Positions 22,966-32,131 are shown, counted from the stretch's first letter. The stretch is 64,000 nt of DNA from Cristatella mucedo (GCA_009760855.2 WPIO01000059.1:501001-565000), one strand, 5' to 3'. Translations and numbers: made by a program. The notes: a model not told the origin generated them from the letters alone.

Positions 22966-23817
22966 TTATATAGCAACTGTAATATTTTGAGAATTAAAAT
23001 CTATTATATTTTGATTTTTGTCAGTAATAGTAATTACTACATCAGATATAGAATCATTAGGAACATTATGATACTCAATAGTTTTTGGTTCATAAACCAT
23101 TAGACTCCATGGACAAGCATCATAAGGAAAACTAGATAATACTTGTGATTCTTTCCCATTTATAAAACTAGTTCCACTTGCAACCATGTTACAATTTATA
23201 AATATAAAATCAATATTACTAATATACACTTCACTCTCGGAATCAACCTTAGTATTAGATGTACAAACGACTGGTGTAAAATCTGGATACATCTTAGCAA
23301 AGTCAGCAGTTGAAAGTGTTGTATAAGCGGTAGAAGTAAATCCTAATATATTAGAAAGAGTAGATTTACTTGCAAGAAAACTCCAACCAACAGGTAATTT
23401 AATCCATGATTTTGAAGTAGCAGTATCAAGCCCCATTTGAAACTTATCAGTTGTTGCTCCAGATTGCGTAATTGAATTATTAATTGTATCAGCAATTCCA
23501 ACATTTATATCATCAGTTGTACCACCGTATATTCCAGGACTTAATTTAATAGTTTGTTCTGAACCACCAGTAACTCTATAAACAAATGTATTATTAGTTT
23601 CAGTTATATTTCTAATAGAGTTAGTTGCAGCAAATTTCTTAAAACAGATCTTAAAGTTTTTACCTCTTAGTAATATTGGTGTATTAATCCTAGTTCTTAT
23701 TGGATTAGTAGTTCCAGTTATATTGAAAACGTATCCTTCTTTACTCGCTTGACTAGTTTTTCTAATACTTTCAAGATTCTTTAATATATCGCTAGCAATT
23801 TTTATTAAGTCACTCAT
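22966..23817 (-). CDS. Penton-like minor capsid protein A
   Basis: An intact frame of 283 residues starting MSDLIKIASDILKNLESIRK, with AATATATAGAA right before the ATG. After a short helical N-terminus it is β-rich: GKNFKICFKKF, TFVYRVTGGSEQTIKL, LSPGIYGG, then the C-terminal YEPKTIEYHNVPNDSISDV block and a final strand. The C-terminal layout resembles that of gene B, suggesting two related jelly-roll-type proteins made as a pair. It lies upstream of B on the same strand. The structural role is inferred; I see no enzymatic motif. Confidence 0.55.
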   Translation of the reverse strand: MSDLIKIASDILKNLESIRKTSQASKEGYVFNITGTTNPIRTRINTPILLRGKNFKICFKKFAATNSIRNITETNNTFVYRVTGGSEQTIKLSPGIYGGTTDDINVGIADTINNSITQSGATTDKFQMGLDTATSKSWIKLPVGWSFLASKSTLSNILGFTSTAYTTLSTADFAKMYPDFTPVVCTSNTKVDSESEVYISNIDFIFINCNMVASGTSFINGKESQVLSSFPYDACPWSLMVYEPKTIEYHNVPNDSISDVVITITDKNQNIIDFNSQNITVAI

Positions 23818-23842
23818 TTCTATATATTAAAAAAAAGATTGT

Positions 23843-24842
23843 TTATCTTTGCAACATATTTTTTGGTGCTTTTCGAGACTTAGCAAGGTAATCAACAGCT
23901 GCACTTATTGAACTTATTACACCTCTATTCCCAGCAGCAAGTTCACTTAACCATAGATCAAGTTTATCAAGTACTTCTTTTTCAGATTTTACAAATAATG
24001 GAACTATCTCTATTCCTTTTCCAGTATAAGTAAGATAACTAGAAATCACATTTTCTACAGGTTTTCTTGATTCTAAAGCTCTCAACTGTGAAAGTAGAAA
24101 TATAGTATCAGAATTAAATGATTCTTTACTATCTACTCTAATATTTTCTATAGCACTCCTTACACTATTAGATACTGATCCTTTAGCTTTTATTTTATCA
24201 AGTAAATATTGTTTATATTTTTTTAGAGTATCAGTTTCAGATTGAACCGGTTCTTGAATAGATTGAACAACTGGAACAGGTTCCTGAACAGATTGAACAA
24301 CTTTTGCTTTTTTAACTCTTTTACTAGGTCTCTTACCAGTTGAAGGATTAAGATTAAGATGATCTACAATTCCCTTTTGAAGTGAATCAATTGCTTCTCT
24401 CACCTCAGGATTAGCAGAATATGTCTTAGCTTGATTTGCAATAGCTACAGCTTTTTTAGGTTTTCCTTCAGCAATAGCAGCAAATCCTTTTTTTTACTAT
24501 ATTAGAAATATCTACTGGTGCTTTATACTCTAACATTCTTTTAGCTTGTTTCTTTTCTTCCATTTGAACTGCAAGTGAAGGTCTAATTCTTTTTAATTTA
24601 CTAATAACATTATTACCAGAGTTATCAGTTGATTTCTCTAAAGCACATTCGTTTAGTTCATGTTCAACTCTATCTCCTGCTTGCATTTCTGCTTCAATTC
24701 TTTGTATCTCTTGAGAATTATCAAGTATTTCAGCAACACGTAATCTTTCTAAATTAGTAAGTTTATTCTCTAAATCTCTTGCTTCTTGAACACTTCCTCT
24801 GTAAGGTCTGTTCTTACTCGCATATATTTTACCGTTAATTAT
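23843..24842 (-). pseudogene. Unrecognised virion-associated protein, frameshifted
   Basis: About 330 residues in two frames joined near 24487, in the A-rich run after VDISNIVKK. The N-terminal part has charged helical segments, the middle has a VQSVQEPVPVVQS-type repeat rich in Pro, Val and Gln preceded by a basic cluster (KRPSKRVKKAK), and the C-terminal part is helical and neutral. The codon at the expected start (24840-24842) is ATA, not ATG, behind the motif AATATAGGAGAAA. It lies between the ATPase and penton-like genes. No family is recognised; the basic cluster could bind DNA or act as a nuclear localisation signal. Confidence 0.45.
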
Positions 24843-24948
24843 TTTCTCCTATATTCAATTAAAAATAGTTATTAATTGTTTACCTGAACTATCTACTGAT
24901 CAAAATCTTCCCTCATCTTCAGTTTTAGTTAGATCAATAACACAATAA

Positions 24949-25521
24949 CTATATCTTTTCCTTGTACAGAAGTTTACCTATTCTCAATTGTTTCTTATCA
25001 ATATCACCAACATATGAATCACGAATATATTCTATATCAGTATTATTCTGTTTAAAGATTATTATCATATTTATATTGTTTCTTATTTCTCTTCTAGGAA
25101 TATTAGTAAATCCTTGAGCAAGATAAAATATGTTCAATCCTGTATGTCTTCCTCTAGTAAAATAATCTAATATCTTAGATTGATCTTCTGTCATCAAATC
25201 ATCTAATACAACAATATTCTTACAATTCTTATATGAATCAACTTCTGGCATCGACTCAATTCCATTAACCCAAGCAAAAGCAGGTTTTTCTCTAGTCATT
25301 GACATAAGACCACGATATAACTTTTGATCTAAACTTGAAGCAATGATTGTACAAGTATCATAATTAACTTTTCCATAAAATATCCAATTCATTACTAACT
25401 GAGATTTACCTGTTCAACTTGGTCCAAGTACTAATGCTCTAATTGGAACTTTAGGTAACGGTTCTTTATGTCCAGTATCTATATCTTGTCCAAAATTGAA
25501 TGCTCTAACTTGCAAAGACAT
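24949..25521 (-). pseudogene. FtsK/HerA-type DNA-packaging ATPase, stop in the P-loop
   Basis: The frame starts with MSLQVRAFNFG at 25521. The Walker A loop is recognisable, but its fourth position is a TGA stop (25414-25416), followed directly by TGKS. A Walker B-like strand reads KNIVVLDDLM, and a later polar motif lies in IFYLAQGFTNIPR. At about 190 residues it is somewhat short, as expected of the compact packaging ATPases of Polinton-like viruses, which drive genome entry into the capsid. The stop would leave only about 35 residues. Apart from that stop the frame is clean. It is divergent with the zinc-ribbon gene at 25543. Confidence 0.65.
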
Positions 25522-25542
25522 TTTTTCTATATTATAATAGAT
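25522..25542. promoter_or_regulatory. Divergent promoter between ATPase and zinc-ribbon genes
   Basis: Only 21 bp separate the two start codons. The minus side reads TATAATATAGAAAAA before the ATPase ATG; the plus side reads TATTATAATAGAT before the other ATG. A near-palindromic TATA core probably serves both directions. Confidence 0.5.
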
Positions 25543-25674
25543 ATGGAAATATATTGTTTGAAGTGTAAAAAACAAACTGATACTATACATGAAGAATATG
25601 TAGAAGTAGATAGTACGAAAGGAATTAGAGGAATGCTTAAAGGTATTTGTACTATTTGTGATAGTAAGAAGTAA
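25543..25674 (+). CDS. Small zinc-ribbon protein
   Basis: 43 residues: MEIYCLKCKKQT begins it, with CLKC and a later CTIC forming a four-cysteine zinc ribbon and KG-IRGMLKG between. Short proteins of this build (as in DUF5679) are common in large and mid-size DNA viruses and giant-virus relatives. The frame ends with TAA at 25672 and then stays open in the same frame into the protease N-terminal region. The TAA may be the true end or an in-frame stop within a longer ribbon-plus-protease gene. The role is unknown, possibly protein or nucleic-acid binding. Confidence 0.6.
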   Translation: MEIYCLKCKKQTDTIHEEYVEVDSTKGIRGMLKGICTICDSKK

Positions 25675-25677
25675 AAA

Positions 25678-26342
25678 TTGGTTAAGTTGAGATCTGATTC
25701 AACGACAGTTGGTTCTGGAAGAATACAAAACAAATCTGGTTCTGGAAGAATACAAAACAAATCTGGTTCTGGAAAAATACAAAACAAATCTGGTTCATCT
25801 GTTCCAACTGCTGCTTTATTTGCTGCAATATCAAATACACTTAGTAAAAAATTCTCAGGTAGTAAAGATAGATACGGTGGTTCAGGAGATAAATTGCAGA
25901 GCTAAAAAAGACTATTGAGCAATTAAAAAAAGAAGTAAAATCATCACCTTTGACTGATATAGAAATAAATAATTATATAAAAGAATTAGCTATAAAAAAA
26001 TTTAGAGGTGTCTTTGCAAGAGATGAACTAACAAAACCATTAAGAAATGAATGTCTTATTTGTAATACTGGTGATTCACAAAAAGCAATATATCACTGGG
26101 TAGCACTTAAAAAAGAAGGAAACAAATGTTTTTACTTTGATTCATTTGGTGCACCACCAATACCTGAAGTAATAAAATATTTTGGTGTTATACCAACATT
26201 TCAGACGTTTAAACTACAAGAATACAATCAAACAGATTGTGGAAGAAGGTGTCTAATCTTCTTAAAATTGATGCAAGAATCGGATTTTGGGTCGAAAATG
26301 GAATTATTAATTTTATTTAAACATTTTCTTTTCCTTGTATAG
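25678..26342 (+). pseudogene. Adenain-like cysteine protease, frameshifted
   Basis: The catalytic domain (about 25950-26270) has the order His-Asp-Cys expected of adenovirus-type maturation proteases: YHW for the histidine, YFDSFG for the acidic residue, and QTDCGRRC for the cysteine, with FRGVFARDEL upstream. Its N-terminal part has a three-fold 9-residue repeat and a hydrophobic-basic stretch. A one-base shift near 25895 separates it from the protease domain. Such proteases cut capsid precursors during virion maturation. The final residues read into a TAG that overlaps the promoter motif of the next gene. The start is uncertain because no ATG follows the zinc-ribbon stop in this frame. Confidence 0.65.
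25711..25791 (+). repeat. Three in-frame 27-bp repeats
   Basis: GGTTCTGGAAGAATACAAAA plus CAAATCT occurs three times (starts 25711, 25738, 25765). It encodes GSGRIQNKS twice and GSGKIQNKS once. The period is a multiple of three and the units are nearly identical, so the copies are recent or constrained. Confidence 0.85.
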
Positions 26343-26344
26343 AA

Positions 26345-26842
26345 ATGGAAACGGAGAATAAAAAATTCGTTGTACTCGAAAATGCTGCAGTCGTAATTCC
26401 TAAAGGAAAACAGGCACGTATTCACATTGAAGAGAAAATTAGTAAAGATTCTAAAACTTACTTCAATGCATGGATGTATATTACAGAAGATATGAGACCT
26501 GTACTTGAAGATATTGCTAATAGAGCAAGTATGAAACTTGAATTTAGTGGTTATGATATAAGTGCTCGTTCAACTATTGGTATAAGAATTGCATTTGGTA
26601 ATAAACCAAGTATCTTCTTTGATCAAAAGAACAAACAAATAAAGTTTACTAGTGTTGCTGAAATAATTCAAAAGTTTGGTAATGACTTAGCTGTTACTGG
26701 AATTCTAGATGGGTCATATATTACTAAAGATACTTATAACTCAGAAGAAAGACTTAATTTTAGATTGAAGATTGATCAAGTTAAAGTTTATAATATAGAT
26801 AAAAAACAATCACGGGATAAATTCAATCCTGCAGATTATTAG
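26345..26842 (+). CDS. Unrecognised viral protein, possible single-strand DNA-binding protein
   Basis: An intact 165-residue frame that starts two bases after the preceding TAG, with the motif TTGTATAGAA against its ATG. It alternates β-prone and charged segments (KQARIHIEEKI, YFNAWMYITEDM, STIGIRIAFGNKPS), without a signal peptide or membrane span. The size and strand pattern would suit an OB-fold replication protein, but that is a guess from composition. It ends 48 bp from the convergent phospholipase gene. It is one of the few unbroken genes in the element. Confidence 0.5.
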   Translation: METENKKFVVLENAAVVIPKGKQARIHIEEKISKDSKTYFNAWMYITEDMRPVLEDIANRASMKLEFSGYDISARSTIGIRIAFGNKPSIFFDQKNKQIKFTSVAEIIQKFGNDLAVTGILDGSYITKDTYNSEERLNFRLKIDQVKVYNIDKKQSRDKFNPADY

Positions 26843-26890
26843 ATATATATAATAAAAATTAGATAAGCATAAGACAAAATAAAAATCAGA

Positions 26891-27661
26891 TTATATCTTT
26901 TTTTTACTTATAGATAACATCTTATCAACAAGAGTTTTAGCATAATTAGTTATCTTACTAATACTTGATGGGTTTGATACTTTGTCTTTTAAAAAATCCA
27001 TTGCAAACTTGTTATCAAGAATAGAAGCACCTATTCCTAAACCTAACTTCGCTTTAGCCGACATTATCGCAGCAACATTCTTAGTATCTTCTCTAACATA
27101 ATTCGGCTGTTTTGGATCTAATGCTATTCTTGCAGCTGATTTTGCTAAAACTAAATCTAATAAGTTTCTAATTTCAGTTCTTTTTGGTTATGGATCATTT
27201 GAAGTCTCTGTGTACAAACTGTCGTGTACTAATGCAGCTCTGTCTAGTGCATTTGCCCCCTCGTAACCCTCATCTAAACGTTGTCTAAACTTTGTTCCTG
27301 GTCCTGCAAAACTGTACTTTCCTGTATTGTTAAAACTTCCTCCAGGAACAAATTCAGATTGAACACCTTTAGGAAGAGACATGTGCATTTCACGATTACC
27401 AGTTAATTTATTTATAATATCAACAATTCCACTTCCTGTTTTTCTATTTGCTTTTAATTGTTTAAGAGAAATATTAAATTGCAAGCCAGTATTTTTAGAT
27501 CTACTCTTTTCTATTTTATTAAGTTGAGTTTGTGTAAGAAGGATAGGAATATTACCTATCAAATCTGAATGTTTCAATCTGATTGATATTGGTTCATTAG
27601 AACTATGTATTAATTTTAGTTGGTGATCTGACAATGATAATTTTGTTTCGTGATAACTCAT
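26891..27661 (-). pseudogene. Phospholipase A2-like virion protein with in-frame stop
   Basis: A phospholipase A2-like core spans about residues 115-155: YSFAGPGTKF gives the Gly-rich calcium-loop region and ALDRAALVHDSLY the catalytic His-Asp helix. The pattern is that of the parvovirus-type PLA2 domain, also known from Polinton/adintovirus relatives, where it helps virions cross membranes. The first 110 residues have no recognised domain. A TAA at 27188-27190 cuts the frame after the catalytic helix, and about 98 further codons stay open to the next stop at 26891. The start ATG at 27661 has the motif TTTATAGAAAT. It is followed upstream by a membrane-type gene in the same orientation. Confidence 0.6.
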
Positions 27662-27696
27662 ATTTCTATAAAATAATAATTATTTTACACAGATTA

Positions 27697-28805
27697 TTAG
27701 TTTGTACATCTTTGTTTAAGTTCAACTAACAATTTTTTAATCTCGCGATCAATTTCTTCAGGTGTTGCACCCCTTGAATAAAGAGTACTCAATAACATTG
27801 CACTCTCACTTTTATAATCACACGTTTTCTTTCCTCCAACTTTTGATGCTTTCACTTGTTTTATTGCGTTTTTTTAATTCTGGAGAGAAATCAACGCCTC
27901 CAGTTTCCACAAGTTTCCTTCCTTGATCTTGATAATCTAATCGATTTCTTACTTCTTCTCTTTGTACTTTACCCGATAAATCAATATCAATTCCCCGATT
28001 AATTGCTTTTACCATTTGTTTCAAATCATTTATTGCATTTCTTAATCTTTCACTTCGCAAATTTAGTGCCTCTATTCTTTGCTCATGTGTTTTCATTGGT
28101 GGTGATTTACCTGTGAACATAGTTTGATCCACTAACTTATTTATTAGACTTGCAACAGCTACTACTATCGAAATTCCAGTCCCAACACCTCCAATAATTG
28201 AAGCAATCAATCCAACGAGTGCTGGAATAGCAGGAAGAAAGCCTCCCGATCGAACTTCTAAAAAGTTCTTACTCCAAGTTTTAGGATCTAATTGTGAACT
28301 ATCCCAATTTACTTCCATTCCAAATACCTCACTTAAATATTGACTTGGGTTCCATTGCCAAGGATAATTATCTTTTTCTGCTGCAAGTAAAACATCATTA
28401 ATTGCTAGACCAATTTCTAGTGATTCAATCATCTTTTGTAATCCTTCTTTTTTCTGACATTGTTTTCCAGAATACTTGACCATATTTACCACTAGTAATG
28501 TCATCTACTATTTGTTTTATAAATAAAGATAAATCAACTAATCCTGTAAATCCATTAAGAAAACCACCTAAAACATTTGCACCTGCTCCAATAAGTTTAA
28601 GAGACTGTAAGACTTTAGGGACAGCTGTTGCAATCTTTTCAGATGCTTGTAATGATAATCTTGCTGCTAATTTTGGTAATGATTTTGCAACTGCTTTTTC
28701 GCCTATTTTTGTTGCAGTCTTAGCACCATCTAACACTTCTTTAGTTGTTTTAGTTCCTTCTTTTAAATCTGAAACACCTTTACCTTTCTTTACTTTTTTC
28801 GGCAT
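27697..28805 (-). pseudogene. Hydrophobic virion protein, frameshifted
   Basis: About 360 residues in three frames. The N-terminus is very basic (MPKKVKKGKG) and followed by amphipathic helices rich in Ala and Lys. The middle holds a long hydrophobic stretch (LVGLIASIIGGVGTGISIVV, about 28150-28220) that could span or disrupt a membrane, and the C-terminus is charged and helical. The frame shifts near 28450 (A-rich run) and near 27875 (A-rich run); the last segment ends at 27697. The start shares a 10-bp divergent promoter with the first fibre gene. I do not recognise the family; a minor capsid or membrane-active role next to the phospholipase gene is inference. Confidence 0.5.
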
Positions 28806-28815
28806 ATACTATATA
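28806..28815. promoter_or_regulatory. Ten-base divergent promoter, structural gene and fibre 1
   Basis: The two ATGs face away from each other across ATACTATATA, and the region CATATACTATATAATG is close to palindromic. Both genes must share this TATA-like core unless promoters lie within coding sequence. Confidence 0.55.
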
Positions 28816-29672
28816 ATGGAAAAAGTTAGAAAAGTCAATGGTAATACTTATACTAATCTTGATGCAAATAATAATAGAATAACTAATTTAGAATTTCTGT
28901 TAACAGTGGTGATGCTATAAGACTAGATTATGCTCTTACTTTAAGTGCTGGTAATAATATCATTAGTAATCCTTCAGGAGAAATAGCAAAAGTATCAGCT
29001 CTAACTGATTTGTTACCTAAAAAAGATGCAGTAATGAAATCACAATTGAATTGTAATAATGTTTATGGTATATCTGGTAACTCTGCTGATGGAAATGTAT
29101 ACTCAGATTTAAGACCTTATAAAGTAATAAACTATGGATTACTTAAAAGTATGACAGCAGTATTTCAAGGTAAAGCAATGGCAAGTATTGATATGGGAAA
29201 TAATAATATTATGAATGTATCAGGTATAGCAATAAAACAATATGTTGATACTAATAAACAAGTAACATTTAGTTATTTAGGTTTGAATGGTACTTATCCA
29301 AGTTTATTCTATCTTGATATGTTAGGTCTTAATATTACTGCTAATGGAAGTACAGGTAATGCATTTCAACCTAAACAACTTACACCTGGTGATATGCCTG
29401 TTGTTGCAGCTACTGGAAAAGTTATTGCTTACAATACTAATCTTAAAACATTCTTTCCAGGAGTATTACCTAATTTTAGTATGGTGTCTAATATTATGTA
29501 TGCAACTAATAAAACTAATGCTTATTTAGAATTAACTAGTGATAATACTTATGGAGTAAGTGGTATAGTAGTATTAATAATTAACATTGATGGAACATGT
29601 AGATATGCTATTGATAAGTTTACAGTTGCTAGTGGAATTACTTTTATAGATTTTATTGTTAGTATTGTATAG
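28816..29672 (+). pseudogene. Fibre-like protein 1, frameshifted
   Basis: It starts MEKVRKVNGNTYTNLDANNN, directly against the divergent promoter. LDANNNRITNLE near the start and MGNNNIMNVSGIAIKQYVDT (about 29198-29257) are shaft-type units like those of phage tail fibres, in which an Asn-rich turn is followed by a YVD/YID motif. The C-terminal ~130 residues are different and may be a receptor-binding head. One base is missing near 28893 in an A run, which breaks the frame about 26 codons in. It ends with TAG and the next gene starts two bases later. The role in attachment to host cells is inferred. Confidence 0.55.
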
Positions 29673-29674
29673 AA

Positions 29675-30514
29675 ATGTTAGGTAAAAGAAGCAAAGGTAA
29701 GACGTCAAAGAATTGTATTAAGAAGACTGGTAATATACTTAGTGGAAATCTAAATATGGATAATAATCTTATAAAAAATTTAGGTGATCTTGTTGATGCT
29801 GGTGATGCAGTAAAAAGAAAGTATATAGATACAAATTTTGTTACTAAGATTTCTAGATCTACTACTAATGATGGAGATATTGATATGAATAATTTTACAA
29901 AAGTAGATCTTGCTAATCCTATAAATCCTAGTGATGCTGCAACAAAGGATTATGCTGATACTAAACTTCCACTTACAGGTGGAACAATTAGAGGAAATTT
30001 AATTGTAGATGCTGGTATTAGAGCCAGTGGTGCTCCTGACAATGATTATAGTGTAGTAAATAAAAGTTATATTGATACAAACTTTCTTAGTGTTCATGGT
30101 GGAATTGTTAATGGATATCTAGATATGTCAAGTAATATTATTAGAATTGTAAATGATCCTGTTAATCTTAATGATGGTGTAAACCTTGATTATCTAAATA
30201 AAATAACAGATGGGAATGTAGCAGTTATACAATTTACTGGTGTTATTGATAGTTCATTACAAACTACAATTGAAAGTTTATCATATGATGGAAAATGGAT
30301 TAGTTTATTAGGACATGTTTATGTTCCTAGAGGTATATTTGTACCTTCAGCAACATATTCATTAACTCCAAACTTAACAAAAATTATTGTTCCTTTTCCA
30401 GCAAATGGAATAAATGCAAGAGAATATCCTTTTCAATTGTTTGGAAGTTATTCTCTAGATCCAAGTAAGAAAATAGTAGAGAGTTCTATATTTATATCTA
30501 CAGGATTTATTTAA
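29675..30514 (+). CDS. Fibre-like protein 2 with phage-type shaft repeats
   Basis: An intact 279-residue frame whose start is touched by TTGTATAGAA. A basic N-terminus (MLGKRSKGKTSKNCIKK) may anchor it. Three or four shaft units follow: GNLNMDNNLIKNLGDLVDAG with KYIDTN, GDIDMNNFTKVDLANPINPS with DYADTK, then PLTGGTIRGNLIV with SYIDTN, and YLDMSSNIIRIVNDPVNLND with LDYLNK. This is the repeat style of bacteriophage tail-fibre shafts, in which trimers form a triple β-helix. The last 100 residues form a different, β-rich domain likely to be a head. It is probably a trimeric attachment fibre on the penton. Confidence 0.6.
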   Translation: MLGKRSKGKTSKNCIKKTGNILSGNLNMDNNLIKNLGDLVDAGDAVKRKYIDTNFVTKISRSTTNDGDIDMNNFTKVDLANPINPSDAATKDYADTKLPLTGGTIRGNLIVDAGIRASGAPDNDYSVVNKSYIDTNFLSVHGGIVNGYLDMSSNIIRIVNDPVNLNDGVNLDYLNKITDGNVAVIQFTGVIDSSLQTTIESLSYDGKWISLLGHVYVPRGIFVPSATYSLTPNLTKIIVPFPANGINAREYPFQLFGSYSLDPSKKIVESSIFISTGFI

Positions 30515-30555
30515 TAAAACAATAAACGTAACACTTTATATGGCAACACATTAAA

Positions 30556-31129
30556 ATGCTTAGTAGAAAAGATTTACAAATGGATGGAACATTGAACTTT
30601 GAATCAAACAGGATAATAAATGCTGGAAATACTGTTGATTCATTAGAAACTGTTAATAAGTCGTTTGCTAATAATAATTATCTAAGAAAAGATGCAGTTT
30701 CAGATCAACGTGTAACAGGTAATTTATCTGCAAATTCAAAAAAATATATAAGAATATCAGATCCTGTTAATTGAAGAGATATTGTAACAAAAAATATCTC
30801 GATACAAAATTTTATAGATATATGAGACCTGTAATAATGAGTGGAAACTTGATTGTAGATAAATTAATAACGAGAAGAAATGAACCAAACTTTGATGGAT
30901 ATGGTCCAAATGATTTAATTCCTTTCAAATTCCTTCATATATTTTGCTTAAAGTGTGGAAATTATCCTTATATTTCTAATGTTATTGCTAATGCACGTTT
31001 ATTCACTGTTGGGGTGATTTAACTGTAAACAGTGTAAGTAATATTGGTAAATCATCACGAGCATTTTCTTCTTCTAGTAATGGAAAATTAATTTTAGCAA
31101 AACTATCAGATATAAACATAAAAAAGTAG
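30556..31129 (+). pseudogene. Fibre-like protein 3, broken
   Basis: It opens MLSRKDLQMDGTLNFESNRI and has shaft-type units like fibre 2, including RKDAVSDQRVTGNLSANSKK and IRISDPVN. A TGA at 30772-30774 interrupts it within such a unit, after which the same frame continues to about 31010, where a one-base shift leads to a final segment ending at TAG (31127-31129). It has no clear gene-start motif: only CTTTATATGG lies 17 bp upstream. The head domain is short compared with fibre 2. Confidence 0.5.
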
Positions 31130-31143
31130 TATACTAAAAAATA

Positions 31144-31707
31144 ATGATAAGAGTAATTAATATAGATAATGCAACAGATGGTGAACGTAATTCTATTGAT
31201 TCTATAACTAACTACATAGTCTCTAAATCAATTTATTATAATGATTCATTTACATTTGAAGGAATTAATGTTTCATTTAGTGTTATTAAAGCAAATATTA
31301 CTATTACTATTATAAAAATACTAACTGAAGGTTTTGCACCAACGCATGGCGATTTTGAAGAAGAGTTAACAGATGGTGATATTATTGTTAGAAACTTGTA
31401 TCATAAGATTGCTTATAATCCAAGGTTTAGTACTTACTTCAAACTAGGAGTTGATGGTGTTGTTGATAATATGATTTTATTAAACAGTTCACCATCAAAT
31501 TTTACTATTTCAAATATTAATTCACAAGCCACTCTTAATTTTAGTATTATATATCCAGTTTTAGATAGTTCATACATTACAGCACCAAATAGTTTAGATT
31601 ACATTGAGATTGGATTAGTTAAAGGTGTTAATTACTCTCCTTCAGCATCGATAGATAAAACAGATGGAGTAAAAAGATACGTTAGTCCTTATATTTCAGA
31701 TATTTAA
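31144..31707 (+). CDS. Unrecognised viral protein after the fibre array
   Basis: An intact 187-residue frame beginning MIRVINIDNATDGER. It is β-prone, with repeated alternating hydrophobic strands (FEGINVSFSVIKANITIT, ATLNFSIIYPVLDSS) and no shaft repeats. It follows three fibre genes on the same strand by 14 bp, so a fibre-associated, chaperone or separate head role is possible but unproven. Its TAA overlaps the stop of the convergent gene at 31704 within the palindrome ATTTAAAT. Confidence 0.5.
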   Translation: MIRVINIDNATDGERNSIDSITNYIVSKSIYYNDSFTFEGINVSFSVIKANITITIIKILTEGFAPTHGDFEEELTDGDIIVRNLYHKIAYNPRFSTYFKLGVDGVVDNMILLNSSPSNFTISNINSQATLNFSIIYPVLDSSYITAPNSLDYIEIGLVKGVNYSPSASIDKTDGVKRYVSPYISDI

Positions 31708-32084
31708 ATCTTCCAATCCATAGTCTCTTTAATCAATTCTTCTGGTATATCAAAACTCTTTTCAGAATCTTTCATTTGTTTAGTTAGTTCTATTTTTTTA
31801 GAGTAAGCTTCAGACCTCATACTATTTATTTTTTCTATTTTTAAGTCTGTAAGGAACTCTTCAAAGATTGAACCATCTCTAATTTTAACAAATATATTTG
31901 CTATTTCTGGTTCAGATTGGTTAATTTTAAGTGCTTTATATTCTAATACTAGCTTTACAACATCTAACAAAGTTGATCTGATATCTTCAATTCTACCCAT
32001 TGGATAAGAACAGATTTTAAAGTTTGAATGCTGCTGTCCTTGTGCTTTTTTATGACAGTCTTTACTTCTTGTCTCAATGTTCAT
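31704..32084 (-). CDS. Unrecognised viral protein, helical, 126 residues
   Basis: An intact frame starting MNIETRSKDCHKKAQGQQH, with TATATAGAAG directly before the ATG. The N-terminus has a His/Cys-containing polar segment (CHKKAQGQQHSNFKIC) that might bind metal; the rest is helical and charged. The stop overlaps that of the convergent gene by palindrome. I do not recognise a family. Confidence 0.5.
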   Translation of the reverse strand: MNIETRSKDCHKKAQGQQHSNFKICSYPMGRIEDIRSTLLDVVKLVLEYKALKINQSEPEIANIFVKIRDGSIFEEFLTDLKIEKINSMRSEAYSKKIELTKQMKDSEKSFDIPEELIKETMDWKI

Positions 32085-32131
32085 CTTCTATATATTGTTT
32101 TTATATTTTATTTTAATTAATTAAACTACAC

